DNA from: Armatimonadota bacterium | GTDB lineage: Bacteria > Armatimonadota > Fimbriimonadia > Fimbriimonadales > Fimbriimonadaceae | Length of the DNA stretch: 64,000 nucleotides | Direction: 5' to 3' | Assembly: GCA_018268375.1 (NCBI GenBank) | Contig: JAFDWS010000008.1 | Span: 62,001-126,000, forward strand | Part shown: positions 41,328-49,794 of the stretch, piece by piece | How the letters are laid out: each line of letters begins with the position of its first letter | Position numbering within the stretch: the stretch's first letter is position 1 | The notes under the pieces: generated by a model | What the model saw: the letters and a program-made list of their open reading frames with translations, nothing else | Databases searched by the model: none | What the model was told of the DNA's origin: nothing | Translations under genes and position numbers: made by a program

Positions 41328-43259
41328 TCAGGCCACTGCGAACTCTCGCTTGTCAAACACCAGGTCGGAAGCAAGGCGCCAGACGTCTGCGTCGATCTGG
41401 CTCTCGGGTTTGATCTTGCTCGCGTGAACGATGGCAGCAGTCAAGCCCGCTTCTAACGCGTAGTGCAAGAAGACCGAATTGAGGGCCATCCGGGCCGCCG
41501 GCTTGAGCCCAAAACTGACGTTCGAAACGCCGAGGATGCTGTTCGCCCGGGGATATCTCGCCTTGATCGCTCGGATGGCATCGATCGTCGCCATCGCGGA
41601 TTTGCGGAACTCCTCGTCGCCCGATCCGAGCGTGAACGTCAAGCAGTCGAAGAAGACGTCATGGTCGGGCAGGCCGTACTCGCGAGTAAAGCTGATGATG
41701 CGGTCGGCGACGGCAACCTTCTTTTCCGAGCTCTTGGCCATTCCGTCCTCGTCGATGGTGAGGGCGACAACGGCTGCGCCGTATTTCTTGCACAGTGCGA
41801 GCACCTTACGGGTGCGGTCTTCTCCGTCCTCGAAATTGATCGAGTTGACGATTGGCTTTCCGGCCAGCGTCTGAAGCGCCTTCTCGATGACGGGCACCTC
41901 GGTCGAGTCGATCATGATCGGCACCGTCACGTGCTGGTTGTAAAGACTGAGGAGCTTGCGCATGTCCCGCGCTTCGTCCCGCCCCACGTAGGCGGTGCAG
42001 ACATCGAGGACGTGGGAGCCCTCGCCCTCGAGTTCTTTGGCCAGTTCGGTCAACCCGTCCCAGTTCTCGGCGGCCAACATTTCTCGAAACGCTTTGGAGC
42101 CGTTGGCGTTGGTCTTCTCCCCGACAATGAGGAAGCTCGTGTCCTGCTTGTACGGTTGGAACTGATAGAGGCTGCTGCATCCGACGAGCTTCAGGGCACC
42201 GGCCCTCTCGTCACTGGCTTGTGCAAAGTCGAATCCGGGGAAAATGCCTCGCGACTTCTGCCAATGTGCGACCGACCCGTGACTTCGGCCCGAAACCGCC
42301 GCGGAGACGGCGCGAATGTGCTCGGGTGTCGTGCCGCAACATCCCCCGACCATCGCCACCCCATAATCGGTCACGAAGCGGTCGTGGTGCTCGGCGAGTT
42401 GTTCCGGTGTGAACTTGTAAACCGCGCGACCGGCTTCCATGGCTGGAAGCCCCGCGTTCGGCTGGATCGAGATCGGGCGCGTCGAATTCTCGCTCAAGAA
42501 TCGGACGTGCGGCGTCATCTCCACCGGGCCGGTGGCGCAGTTGAGGCCAAAGCCGACGACAGCAGGGAAGCACTCCACCAAGTTGAGGCCGGAAGCGAGT
42601 TCGGAACCGAGAAGCATGGTGCCGGTCTGCTCCATCGTGACCTGGACGATGAGCGGGACGCGGATTCCAGTGCGATCCATCGCCTCGTGCATGGCGACGA
42701 TCCCGGCCTTGACCATCAGCAGGTCCTGCTGGGTTTCGAGCAGGAGCGCGTCGCTCCCGCCCTCGAGCAGGGCCGTATAGGCTGTCGCGTACGTCTCGGA
42801 TACTTCGTCCCACGTCGTGTGCCCGAGGCTGACCAGTTTGGTGCCGGGGCCGACCGCACCGACGACGAACTTGCCCGAGTAGTGGTCGGCAGCCTTTCGC
42901 GCGATGCGGGCTGCCGCCAGCGAGACGTCGTAGACGAGTTCAGGAATGTCGTATTCGCCGAGCACGATACTGGTGGCACCGAAGGTGTTCGTCTCGACCA
43001 TGTCCGAACCCGCTTCGAAGTACGCGCGGTGGACGTCCTCGATAAGGTCCGGGCGGGTAAAGCAAAGGATCTCGTTGCAGCCTTCCAACACCTCTCCCCC
43101 GAGTCTTTGGGCCGCTTGCCGGACAGCCTGCGGATAGTGAGGCTCGTCCGTCAAGGTGAAATCGGCGTCGCTCAGCCCGGCGTTCTGATATTGGGTTCCG
43201 GTCGCGCCGTCCCAGACCAAGACTCGCTCGCCAAGGGCATCGAGGAACGCCGAACTCAT
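41328..43259 (-). CDS. metH: Methionine synthase, homocysteine- and folate-binding half
   Basis: The protein has 643 residues holding the first two of four MetH domains. Residues about 1-330 are the homocysteine module, with its zinc cysteines in GLNCATGP and VGGCCGTTPEHIR. Residues about 345-640 are the pterin-binding barrel with GEKTNANGSKAFR and the VNSINFEDGE block. It transfers methyl from methyltetrahydrofolate by way of a cobalamin to homocysteine, so it must dock with the protein of 45621-47291, which has the cobalamin and reactivation domains. The two genes face opposite ways. CATAAT lies 6 nt before the ATG. No cobalamin riboswitch is visible upstream. Confidence 0.94.
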   Translation of the reverse strand: MSSAFLDALGERVLVWDGATGTQYQNAGLSDADFTLTDEPHYPQAVRQAAQRLGGEVLEGCNEILCFTRPDLIEDVHRAYFEAGSDMVETNTFGATSIVLGEYDIPELVYDVSLAAARIARKAADHYSGKFVVGAVGPGTKLVSLGHTTWDEVSETYATAYTALLEGGSDALLLETQQDLLMVKAGIVAMHEAMDRTGIRVPLIVQVTMEQTGTMLLGSELASGLNLVECFPAVVGFGLNCATGPVEMTPHVRFLSENSTRPISIQPNAGLPAMEAGRAVYKFTPEQLAEHHDRFVTDYGVAMVGGCCGTTPEHIRAVSAAVSGRSHGSVAHWQKSRGIFPGFDFAQASDERAGALKLVGCSSLYQFQPYKQDTSFLIVGEKTNANGSKAFREMLAAENWDGLTELAKELEGEGSHVLDVCTAYVGRDEARDMRKLLSLYNQHVTVPIMIDSTEVPVIEKALQTLAGKPIVNSINFEDGEDRTRKVLALCKKYGAAVVALTIDEDGMAKSSEKKVAVADRIISFTREYGLPDHDVFFDCLTFTLGSGDEEFRKSAMATIDAIRAIKARYPRANSILGVSNVSFGLKPAARMALNSVFLHYALEAGLTAAIVHASKIKPESQIDADVWRLASDLVFDKREFAVA

Positions 43260-43501
43260 GACTCCATTATGAATGGCACAAAAGCTGATCCTAGGTTCGC
43301 CGAAGCCTCAGCATCTTTTGCGCGTAATCAGAATTAGAACGATTGTTTCTAACGTCTCACTGTCAGGATCGCCTGAAAATGCCAATCATGAAGAAGGGAC
43401 ACCGTCGGCCGAGGCGGACCGGCGTACTCCGGTGGTATGATTTCGCCGCCCAGCTTCAATCGGGCTGTGGACCCCGTTCCAACTGAACCGCGAGAGCCTC
43501 G

Positions 43502-44314
43502 ATGCCCGATCTAGCCACTCTAAGCCTGGACGATTTCAAACGCTACCTGTCCTCGAAGGAAGATGTCCCCGAGGGCTACTTGGTGGCTATCGGAGGGGCA
43601 TACCTGTACTATTGCTGGGTCAGCATCGGTTCTGATCCGTTTCCCGAGGACGAAGCCGTAAGCAGGATAGGCATTCTGTTCCTAGTCATGACGACCGGTC
43701 CCGACGGCACCGTTCAAGTTTCATGGCAGGGTTTACGGTTAGCGTCTAGCTATGATCGTCACGAGTTCATACCCTGCGTACCTGGGAGGCCCTGGAGTGG
43801 TCAAGGCAGCCTGATCGTCGAGAACGACCTTGTCATAGGTGCATACCAGCTGGGAGACGGCACTGGCCGAAGGAAGATCATCGAGAAGGTCACACCGTCG
43901 AACAATCTTCTTGAGTGGCGAGGAGAATTCGAAACAGCTGACGGTCTCCGGCCGAGAATCTGGGGCGAAGTCCGACATGTTCGTTGGGAACACTCAGAGG
44001 AGTTCTTGATGAATTTGCAAGGAGACTTGGCTAGCGATCTGCCGGACATAGACCCCCTTTACCGGCTGATATTAACCCCGCAACAGGTTGGTAATGCCGC
44101 TCGGAGGATATATGCCTTGCTTCCTGAAAGCGAACAGGCTGACTCCGAGCATCCTTACGTGCTGATCGACGTTGTCTCTGGTGCCCGTAGCAAGGCCACA
44201 CGGAGAAATGCGGATGACGTCTATGATAAGATCGTCGAGGAGCATCCTGGTGCCGTAGTGTACAGGGCCGAGAAAGACCTCTTGCCTTCCACCAGGGCCG
44301 TCTCCACATCTTGA
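43502..44314 (+). CDS. Hypothetical protein, first gene of a two-gene cassette
   Basis: The protein has 270 residues and is soluble, with no signal peptide or membrane helix and no motif I recognise. It is mostly beta-strand with a conserved-looking WQGLRLASSYDRHEF stretch and a helical end. TATGAT (43435-43440) is a plausible -10 with a leader of about 55 nt. The base content is lower in GC than its neighbours: 65 of 120 bases in 44041-44160, against 76 of 120 in 42301-42420 inside metH. The next gene starts one base after its stop, so the two are coupled. The cassette looks acquired. Confidence 0.7.
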   Translation: MPDLATLSLDDFKRYLSSKEDVPEGYLVAIGGAYLYYCWVSIGSDPFPEDEAVSRIGILFLVMTTGPDGTVQVSWQGLRLASSYDRHEFIPCVPGRPWSGQGSLIVENDLVIGAYQLGDGTGRRKIIEKVTPSNNLLEWRGEFETADGLRPRIWGEVRHVRWEHSEEFLMNLQGDLASDLPDIDPLYRLILTPQQVGNAARRIYALLPESEQADSEHPYVLIDVVSGARSKATRRNADDVYDKIVEEHPGAVVYRAEKDLLPSTRAVSTS

Positions 44315-44315
44315 G

Positions 44316-44681
44316 ATGAGGGTGCAGCTTAGGGGACGGTTAGATGGAAATCTTATTCCGCGGGTCAGCCTCTATGCAGGCCCGTCCAAGACCAAGATGG
44401 AAGAGGTCGCTTTCTTGCTCGACACGGGCTTCAACAAGCGGTTTGCTGTCACCGAGGACTTTGTGGTCCGCTTAGGCGTCAGGCGCGGCCCTGTTGTTAC
44501 CGTTTTGACAGCATCCGGAGCGGTCGATCTTGACACATGCCGCATCTTTGTAGCCATTGACGGTGATGCAAGCCAGGAAGAGGCCCTCGTATCGTCGGAC
44601 TTCCTTGTGGGCATTTCCTGCTTTGAGGGAAGCCGTTTGGATATGGTCCTTGAGCGACAGGCTGAGTTCGTCTTGGCCTAA
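44316..44681 (+). CDS. Small retropepsin-like (clan AA) aspartic protease
   Basis: The protein has 121 residues. FLLDTGFNKRFAVTEDFV (D36-T37-G38) is the active-site DTG of retropepsin-like proteases, followed by the flap-like VTVLTASGAVDLD and a late ISCFEGSRLDMVL segment that corresponds to the second-half helix. Proteases of this size act as homodimers, each giving one Asp. It has no signal peptide, so it is cytosolic. It is translationally coupled to the unknown protein at 43502, which is a likely substrate or partner. A defence or toxin-like role is imaginable but not shown. Confidence 0.75.
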   Translation: MRVQLRGRLDGNLIPRVSLYAGPSKTKMEEVAFLLDTGFNKRFAVTEDFVVRLGVRRGPVVTVLTASGAVDLDTCRIFVAIDGDASQEEALVSSDFLVGISCFEGSRLDMVLERQAEFVLA

Positions 44682-44738
44682 GCTCGACTGACCTTCCCGG
44701 GCGCTTGAACCCGTGGCCGGTAGACTTGCCGATTCAAA

Positions 44739-45596
44739 ATGCGCGTCAGCGAGGTCTACGGACAGGATGCCCCGGCCTTCTCCTTCGAGTTCTTCCCACC
44801 TCGGACTCCTAAGGGCTTACAACGCCTGTATGAAGCGATCGACCACCTTGCCGAGCTCAATCCTGCGTTCGTGAGCGTCACCTACGGAGCGGGGGGAAGC
44901 ACAAGGGCGGGAACCGTAGAGACTGCGCGCCATATCCGCCGCAACACGGGCCTTGAGCCGGTCGCGCACCTCACTTGCCTCGGACAGACCCGCAGCGATG
45001 TGTGCCAGATCTTAGACGAACTGAAAGGCGAGGGGGTCGAGAACGTCTTGGCGCTCCGCGGCGATGTGAAGACCGGCGAGTCTGCGCCACAGGGAGAGTT
45101 CGCCTACGCAAACGAGCTGGTCGGTTTTGTACGCGGGAACAACGGCTTCTGCATAGGCGCCGCTTGCTATCCCGAGGGCCATGTCGAAAATCCGGATCCG
45201 GTGGACGATATGAGGCGGTTGGTGGCCAAGGTCGATGCGGGTGTCGACTTCCTCATCACCCAGCTCTTTTTCGACAACGATAAGTACTTCAGCTTCGTTG
45301 AGAGAGCAAGGGCAGGAGGCATCCAGGTCCCGATTGTTCCCGGTCTCATGCCGGTGACGAACGTCGCGCAGGTCGAGAGGTTCACGAAGATGTGCGGCGC
45401 CTCGATCCCTCCGCAACTCGCTAAGAAGCTCGAGCGTGCCAAGGACGACGACCAAGCCGTCCTCGCAACCGGAATCGAATGGGCACTCGACCAAGGGCGC
45501 GAGCTCCTTGCGAACGGAGCTCCAGGCATCCACTTTTACACTCTGAACAAGTCATGGGCGACCCGGATCGTTTGCAGAGGGCTCTTGCGCTGGTGA
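44739..45596 (+). CDS. metF: Methylenetetrahydrofolate reductase
   Basis: The protein has 285 residues, the usual bacterial length. The family blocks are FSFEFFPPRT (with the catalytic Glu), FVSVTYGAGGS, HLTCLGQTRSDV, VLALRGD and DFLITQLFFDND. It uses FAD to reduce methylene- to methyltetrahydrofolate, the methyl donor for methionine synthase. TAGACT (44721-44726) is 12 nt before the ATG. The second half of methionine synthase follows after 24 bp, so the two form an operon. The C-terminal CRGLLRW is slightly unusual but does not reach the active site. Confidence 0.96.
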   Translation: MRVSEVYGQDAPAFSFEFFPPRTPKGLQRLYEAIDHLAELNPAFVSVTYGAGGSTRAGTVETARHIRRNTGLEPVAHLTCLGQTRSDVCQILDELKGEGVENVLALRGDVKTGESAPQGEFAYANELVGFVRGNNGFCIGAACYPEGHVENPDPVDDMRRLVAKVDAGVDFLITQLFFDNDKYFSFVERARAGGIQVPIVPGLMPVTNVAQVERFTKMCGASIPPQLAKKLERAKDDDQAVLATGIEWALDQGRELLANGAPGIHFYTLNKSWATRIVCRGLLRW

Positions 45597-45620
45597 AAGA
45601 TTGCGCCAGTAGGGGTGCCG

Positions 45621-47291
45621 GTGGACGATAAGGTCTGCACTTACGATCCGTTGATCGAACTCATGGCGAAGTTCGAGAACGTGAAGGCGGTCGATACAAG
45701 TGTCGACCCTTTTGCGGATCTGACCGTCGAAGACGCCCTGAAGAAGCACATCGTTGACGGCATCAAGAAGAACCTCGAGCACCACTTGGAAGAGGCGCTG
45801 ACCAAGTACGAACCGCTCGCCGTCATTAACGAGGTCCTCCTCGGTGGGATGAAGACGGTCGGCGACCTATTCGGAGCGGGCAAGATGCAATTGCCGTTCG
45901 TGCTCCAGAGCGCGGAGGTCATGAAGGCAGCGGTCGCCTATCTGGAGCCCAAGATGGAGCGGAGCGAGGGATCAGAGAAGGGTTCTATCTTGCTTGCCAC
46001 AGTGGCCGGCGACGTCCACGACATCGGCAAGAACCTGGTCGACATCATCCTTTCCAACAACGGTTATCGAGTGGTGAACATCGGCATCAAACAGCCGATC
46101 AACAACATTCTCGACAAGGCCCGAGAGCATCAGGTCGAAGTCATTGGCTTGAGTGGACTGCTTGTGAAGAGCACGCTCGTGATGCGCGACAACCTGCTTG
46201 AAATGAACGAGCGTGGCCTGGAGGGATATCCGGTGATCCTCGGCGGCGCCGCCTTGACCCGCGCCTATGTCGAAGAGGACTTGCGGTCGGTCTACCGTGG
46301 CCGTGTCTTCTACGCCCAAGACGCCTTCGAGGGCCTGCGGCTCATGGAGGAGATCGGGACGGACGGGGACGGATCTGCCTCAGGCGAGCTTGAGCCGGAC
46401 ATTGAATCGCGAAGAGTGGGAAGCCACCGAGTCGGCGACATCGATCCTTCGCTTTACATGTTCGACGGTGTAAAAAGCCCGGTGGAGGTGGTCAGGCATA
46501 TTCCTGGCTTGCCGTTCTACGGTGCCAAGCGAACGGTGAAGTTCGATATATTCGAGCTCTACAAATACATCAACACCATTGCTCTCTGGCGGGGACAGTG
46601 GCAGTTCCGCAAGCAGGGGGAAATGACGAACCCAGAGTTTGCAGGGTGGCTCGAAGAGAACGTGCGGCCGGTTTTCGAGCGCAAGCAGCGAGAGTTGGCG
46701 ACCGTCTTGCGCCCCGCCGTGAAATGGGGCTACTTCTGGGTGCAAAGCAGCGGGAACGACCTCATTGTCTACCAGGAGGACGCCCAGACCGAACGGTGCC
46801 GGTTCACTTTTCCGCGGCAACGGGACGGCAAGAGACTCTGCGTTGCTGACTTCTTCCGGCCAGTGGAGAGCGAAGAGCCCGATGTAGCCGGATTCAGCAT
46901 CGTGACGGTCGGAAGCGGAGTCAGCGAACTCGAGCGGCAGCAGTTCGCCGCCGGCGACTATCAAGAGTATCTGTTCACGCATGGCATGGGCGTGGAGACG
47001 GCGGAGGCCCTGGCCGAGTTCTGGCACCAGCAGATGAGACACGAACTGGGCATCGATGACGAAGAGCCGAACGACATGCGTCTTCTCTTCAGCGCGAAAT
47101 ATCACGGTGCTCGATATAGCTTCGGTTATCCCGCCTGTCCCAACCTCGAGGATCAACGTCAGCTCATGGAATTGCTTCAACCGGCGGACATCGGCATCGA
47201 ACTGAGCGAAGAGTTCATGCTCGTTCCTGAGCAGAGCACGTCAGCCATTATCGTCCACCATCCCGCGGCAAAGTACTTTAACGTCAGGTAG
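45621..47291 (+). CDS. metH: Methionine synthase, cobalamin-binding and AdoMet reactivation half
   Basis: The protein has 556 residues from the GTG at 45621, behind AGGGG; another GTG lies two codons earlier. Residues about 15-105 are the helical cap domain. Residues about 110-240 are the B12 domain with GDVHDIGKN, whose His is the cobalt ligand. Residues about 260-556 are the reactivation domain with the SAM-binding YHGARYSFGYPACP. It carries the methyl group on cobalamin and rescues oxidised cob(II)alamin with AdoMet and a flavodoxin-like donor. It works with the protein of 41328-43259 and follows metF on the same transcript. Confidence 0.94.
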   Translation: MDDKVCTYDPLIELMAKFENVKAVDTSVDPFADLTVEDALKKHIVDGIKKNLEHHLEEALTKYEPLAVINEVLLGGMKTVGDLFGAGKMQLPFVLQSAEVMKAAVAYLEPKMERSEGSEKGSILLATVAGDVHDIGKNLVDIILSNNGYRVVNIGIKQPINNILDKAREHQVEVIGLSGLLVKSTLVMRDNLLEMNERGLEGYPVILGGAALTRAYVEEDLRSVYRGRVFYAQDAFEGLRLMEEIGTDGDGSASGELEPDIESRRVGSHRVGDIDPSLYMFDGVKSPVEVVRHIPGLPFYGAKRTVKFDIFELYKYINTIALWRGQWQFRKQGEMTNPEFAGWLEENVRPVFERKQRELATVLRPAVKWGYFWVQSSGNDLIVYQEDAQTERCRFTFPRQRDGKRLCVADFFRPVESEEPDVAGFSIVTVGSGVSELERQQFAAGDYQEYLFTHGMGVETAEALAEFWHQQMRHELGIDDEEPNDMRLLFSAKYHGARYSFGYPACPNLEDQRQLMELLQPADIGIELSEEFMLVPEQSTSAIIVHHPAAKYFNVR

Positions 47292-47330
47292 GAAGCGACC
47301 TTCATCGGTGCTCGACGCGTCTGAGCAATA

Positions 47331-48554
47331 ATGGTGCCGATGCTAGCCCCCTTGCTCCTGACCCTCGCCTTGGGACTCCAAGACAAGCCGCAACAATTGC
47401 CCGAGGTTCAGATGTCGCAGGCTCAGTTCGTCATCTTGGTCGCCCCGGAAACGTTGCCCCCTGCACCCGAGAACGAGGCAGAAGTGCAGAAGGAGCACCT
47501 CGAGTTCCTTCAGGGGCTTTGGGAGTCCGGGAAGGCCCTGTTGGTTGGCCCGATGGCGGACGCGGGGCGGCAGCGCGGCATCGTCGTTCTCGATGTGCCC
47601 GACGCCGAATCGGCGAAGAAGATCATGGCCGATGACCCATGGGTCAAGCGCGGCGCCTTACAGCTTGAGACCCGTACTTGGTTCTTCGCCAAGAACTACC
47701 TCCGAAAGGGCGCCGACTTCCTGGACCTTGGCACTTACTGGATCGGATTCCTCGAAAGGCCGAAGGATGCCCCGACAGTCTCGAAGGAGGAGTCCCAGAA
47801 AATCCAGGACGGGCACATGGCCAACATTACCAAAATGGCGAAGGAAGGGGCGCTCCTCCTTGCCGGGCCTTTCGTGGAAGACACGTCGCTCAGGGGCATC
47901 TTCATCTTCAAGGAAATGCCCAAGGCTGAGGTGGAGAGCCTGGTTGCCGAAGACCCCGCCATCAAGGCACACCGACTTGAAATGCGTTTGGTGCCCCTCT
48001 ACGCTTCCAAGGGAACGTTCATCGCCGAAAAGCCAAGTAGCGAGGACGAGTTCAAGAGGATCTTGAAGCAGGTTGCCCTCGATCAGGAAGCAGGCAAGTT
48101 CAAGGAAGTCGTGGATGGCCTAGAGAAGGCAATTGAGCTGATGCCGGGGAGCGAGATTCAGCTTGGTCTCGTCCGCTACGAGACCATGGCCCGCTTGGGT
48201 GACGACCGCACGATCGCCTACGCCAAACACCTTGCCGAAGTCTACAAGGACGAGGCGGTCGGATTGAACAACCTCGCCTGGTTCATGGTGGACGACGAGG
48301 TGAACTTCAAGAAGCCAGACCTTAAGTTGGCCGTCTCTCTGGCTGAAAAGGCCGTCGCGTTGAGCAAGGAGCAGGAAGCCACGTACCTTGACACCCTTGC
48401 CTATTGTTACTTCAAGTCAGGGAAGGTCGACAAGGCCATCTCCACGCAGGAAAAGGCGGTGAAGTTGCTCGACAAGGCAGACATGGACGACGCGACCAAA
48501 GAGGAACTGAGGGACCGTTTGTCCAAGTTCAAGAAAGCGAAGAAGGGAACCTAA
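47331..48554 (+). CDS. Secreted protein with two YCII-like domains and a TPR tail
   Basis: The protein has 407 residues with a signal peptide (LAPLLLTLALGL). Two YCII-type repeats follow (residues about 28-118 and 130-225), each with a strand FVILVAP or YWIGFLE and a block LLVGPMADAGRQRGIVVLD or LLAGPFVEDTSLRGIFIFK. The C-terminal 170 residues are TPR-like helices (GLNNLAWFMVDDEVNFKKPD, AVALSKEQEATYLDTLAYCYFKSGK). The same tail is found on the next gene. The YCII fold is a small ferredoxin-like barrel of unclear enzymatic role. Secretion of this fold with TPR repeats is unusual. It is in tandem with 48635. Confidence 0.78.
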   Translation: MVPMLAPLLLTLALGLQDKPQQLPEVQMSQAQFVILVAPETLPPAPENEAEVQKEHLEFLQGLWESGKALLVGPMADAGRQRGIVVLDVPDAESAKKIMADDPWVKRGALQLETRTWFFAKNYLRKGADFLDLGTYWIGFLERPKDAPTVSKEESQKIQDGHMANITKMAKEGALLLAGPFVEDTSLRGIFIFKEMPKAEVESLVAEDPAIKAHRLEMRLVPLYASKGTFIAEKPSSEDEFKRILKQVALDQEAGKFKEVVDGLEKAIELMPGSEIQLGLVRYETMARLGDDRTIAYAKHLAEVYKDEAVGLNNLAWFMVDDEVNFKKPDLKLAVSLAEKAVALSKEQEATYLDTLAYCYFKSGKVDKAISTQEKAVKLLDKADMDDATKEELRDRLSKFKKAKKGT

Positions 48555-48634
48555 GTCACAAAGGGGCACTTTCTTTCCCATTGGACGCGTCTAAAAGAGG
48601 AGCAACGCCTCTATCAGGGCGCGCAGAGGATGTC

Positions 48635-49738
48635 ATGACCTTTCGACCTTTGGTTCGTTCCGCCGGCCTTTCTGCATTGCTGGCGCTGAGTGTCACTGCC
48701 TTCACCCAAGACCTCCGGGTAGGAAGCCCGGCGCCCGAGATCAAAGTAGCGACCTGGGTCAAGGGCAAGCCCGTCAAAGCATTTGAGAAGGGCAAGACCT
48801 ATGTTGTGGAGTTCTGGGCCACCTGGTGCGGTCCCTGCCGAGAGAGCATCCCACACCTGACCGAACTCGCGAAGAAGTACAACAAAGTGACATTCATCGG
48901 CGTCGACTCCTTCGAGCACCCGGCCGACAACTTGGCCGAGGTCAAGAAGTTCGTCAACGACATGGGGTCAAAAATGGACTACAACGTTGCCGTCGATGGA
49001 TCGGCGGCCTTCATGGCCAACGCCTGGATGGCAGCTGCCAAACAAAACGGCATCCCGACCGCCTTCATCGTAGACAAGGACTCACACATCGCTTGGATCG
49101 GTCATCCAATGGAGATGGAAGAGACTCTTGGTGCGGTCGTGGCCGGTAAGTTCGACCAGGGCAAAGCGGCCGAAGAGTTCAAGCAGAAGCGGGACGCTGA
49201 GGACAAGCAGGCGGAAATGGGCAAGAAGCTCCAGCCTTATCTGCAGAGCTTCCAGAAAGCGATTCAAGGCGGCGACACAAAGGCGGGTCTCGCAAGTCTT
49301 GACGACGCGATCAAGGCGGTGCCCGAGTCCGAGCGCATGCTTGGGCCCACGAAGTACGAATATATGGCCCGACTCGGCGATGCCAATACGGTCGAGTACG
49401 GCAAGCACCTGGTCGAAGCTTATGGAAAGAGCGACCCGATGTTGCTTAACAACGTGGCTTGGTGGTTGGTCGACGATGAGGTCAACTTCAAGAATCCTGA
49501 CCTAGACTTCGCGATCAAGACGGCCGAGCAGGCGGTGGCCCTGACCAAGGGCGAAGATCCGACAGTGCTGGACACCTTGGGCTGCTGCTACTTCAAGGCT
49601 GGCAAGATCGACAAGGCAATCGAAGCTCAAGAGAAGGCGGTCAAGTTGGTCGAGAAAGACGCGACAGCCGAAGAGGCTCTGAAGGACGAGCTCCGAAGCC
49701 GACTGTCGAAGTACAAAAAGGCGAAGAACGGCGGCTAG
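48635..49738 (+). CDS. TlpA-like thioredoxin with TPR tail
   Basis: The protein has 367 residues from the ATG at 48635, with a signal peptide ending AFTQ. Residues about 25-165 form a TlpA/ResA-type thioredoxin fold, with the active site WATWCGPCRES and cis-Pro in GIPTAFIVD. The C-terminal half is the TPR-like tail shared with the upstream protein (LLNNVAWWLVDDEVNFKNPD, DTLGCCYFKAGK). It should reduce or rearrange disulfides outside the cytosol, for example in cytochrome c maturation. The shared tail suggests that the two proteins bind the same partner or each other. A strong terminator follows. Confidence 0.88.
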   Translation: MTFRPLVRSAGLSALLALSVTAFTQDLRVGSPAPEIKVATWVKGKPVKAFEKGKTYVVEFWATWCGPCRESIPHLTELAKKYNKVTFIGVDSFEHPADNLAEVKKFVNDMGSKMDYNVAVDGSAAFMANAWMAAAKQNGIPTAFIVDKDSHIAWIGHPMEMEETLGAVVAGKFDQGKAAEEFKQKRDAEDKQAEMGKKLQPYLQSFQKAIQGGDTKAGLASLDDAIKAVPESERMLGPTKYEYMARLGDANTVEYGKHLVEAYGKSDPMLLNNVAWWLVDDEVNFKNPDLDFAIKTAEQAVALTKGEDPTVLDTLGCCYFKAGKIDKAIEAQEKAVKLVEKDATAEEALKDELRSRLSKYKKAKNGG

Positions 49739-49760
49739 ATCGGCTCTGCCCCTGAGTGCG

Positions 49761-49792
49761 CGGGCGCGACCGAAAACGGTCGCGCCCGTTCT
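49761..49792 (+). terminator. Strong terminator between convergent genes
   Basis: CGGGCGCGACCG (49761-49772) and CGGTCGCGCCCG (49777-49788) form a perfect 12-bp stem with an AAAA loop, followed by TTCTTG. It overlaps no coding region and lies 6 bp from the end of the MFS gene. Confidence 0.85.
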
Positions 49793-49794
49793 TG

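Noticed and set aside
43260..43501. Cobalamin or SAM riboswitch before metH
   Set aside because: I looked for the B12-box and SAM-I core patterns in both directions and saw none. Only -10-like sequences are evident.
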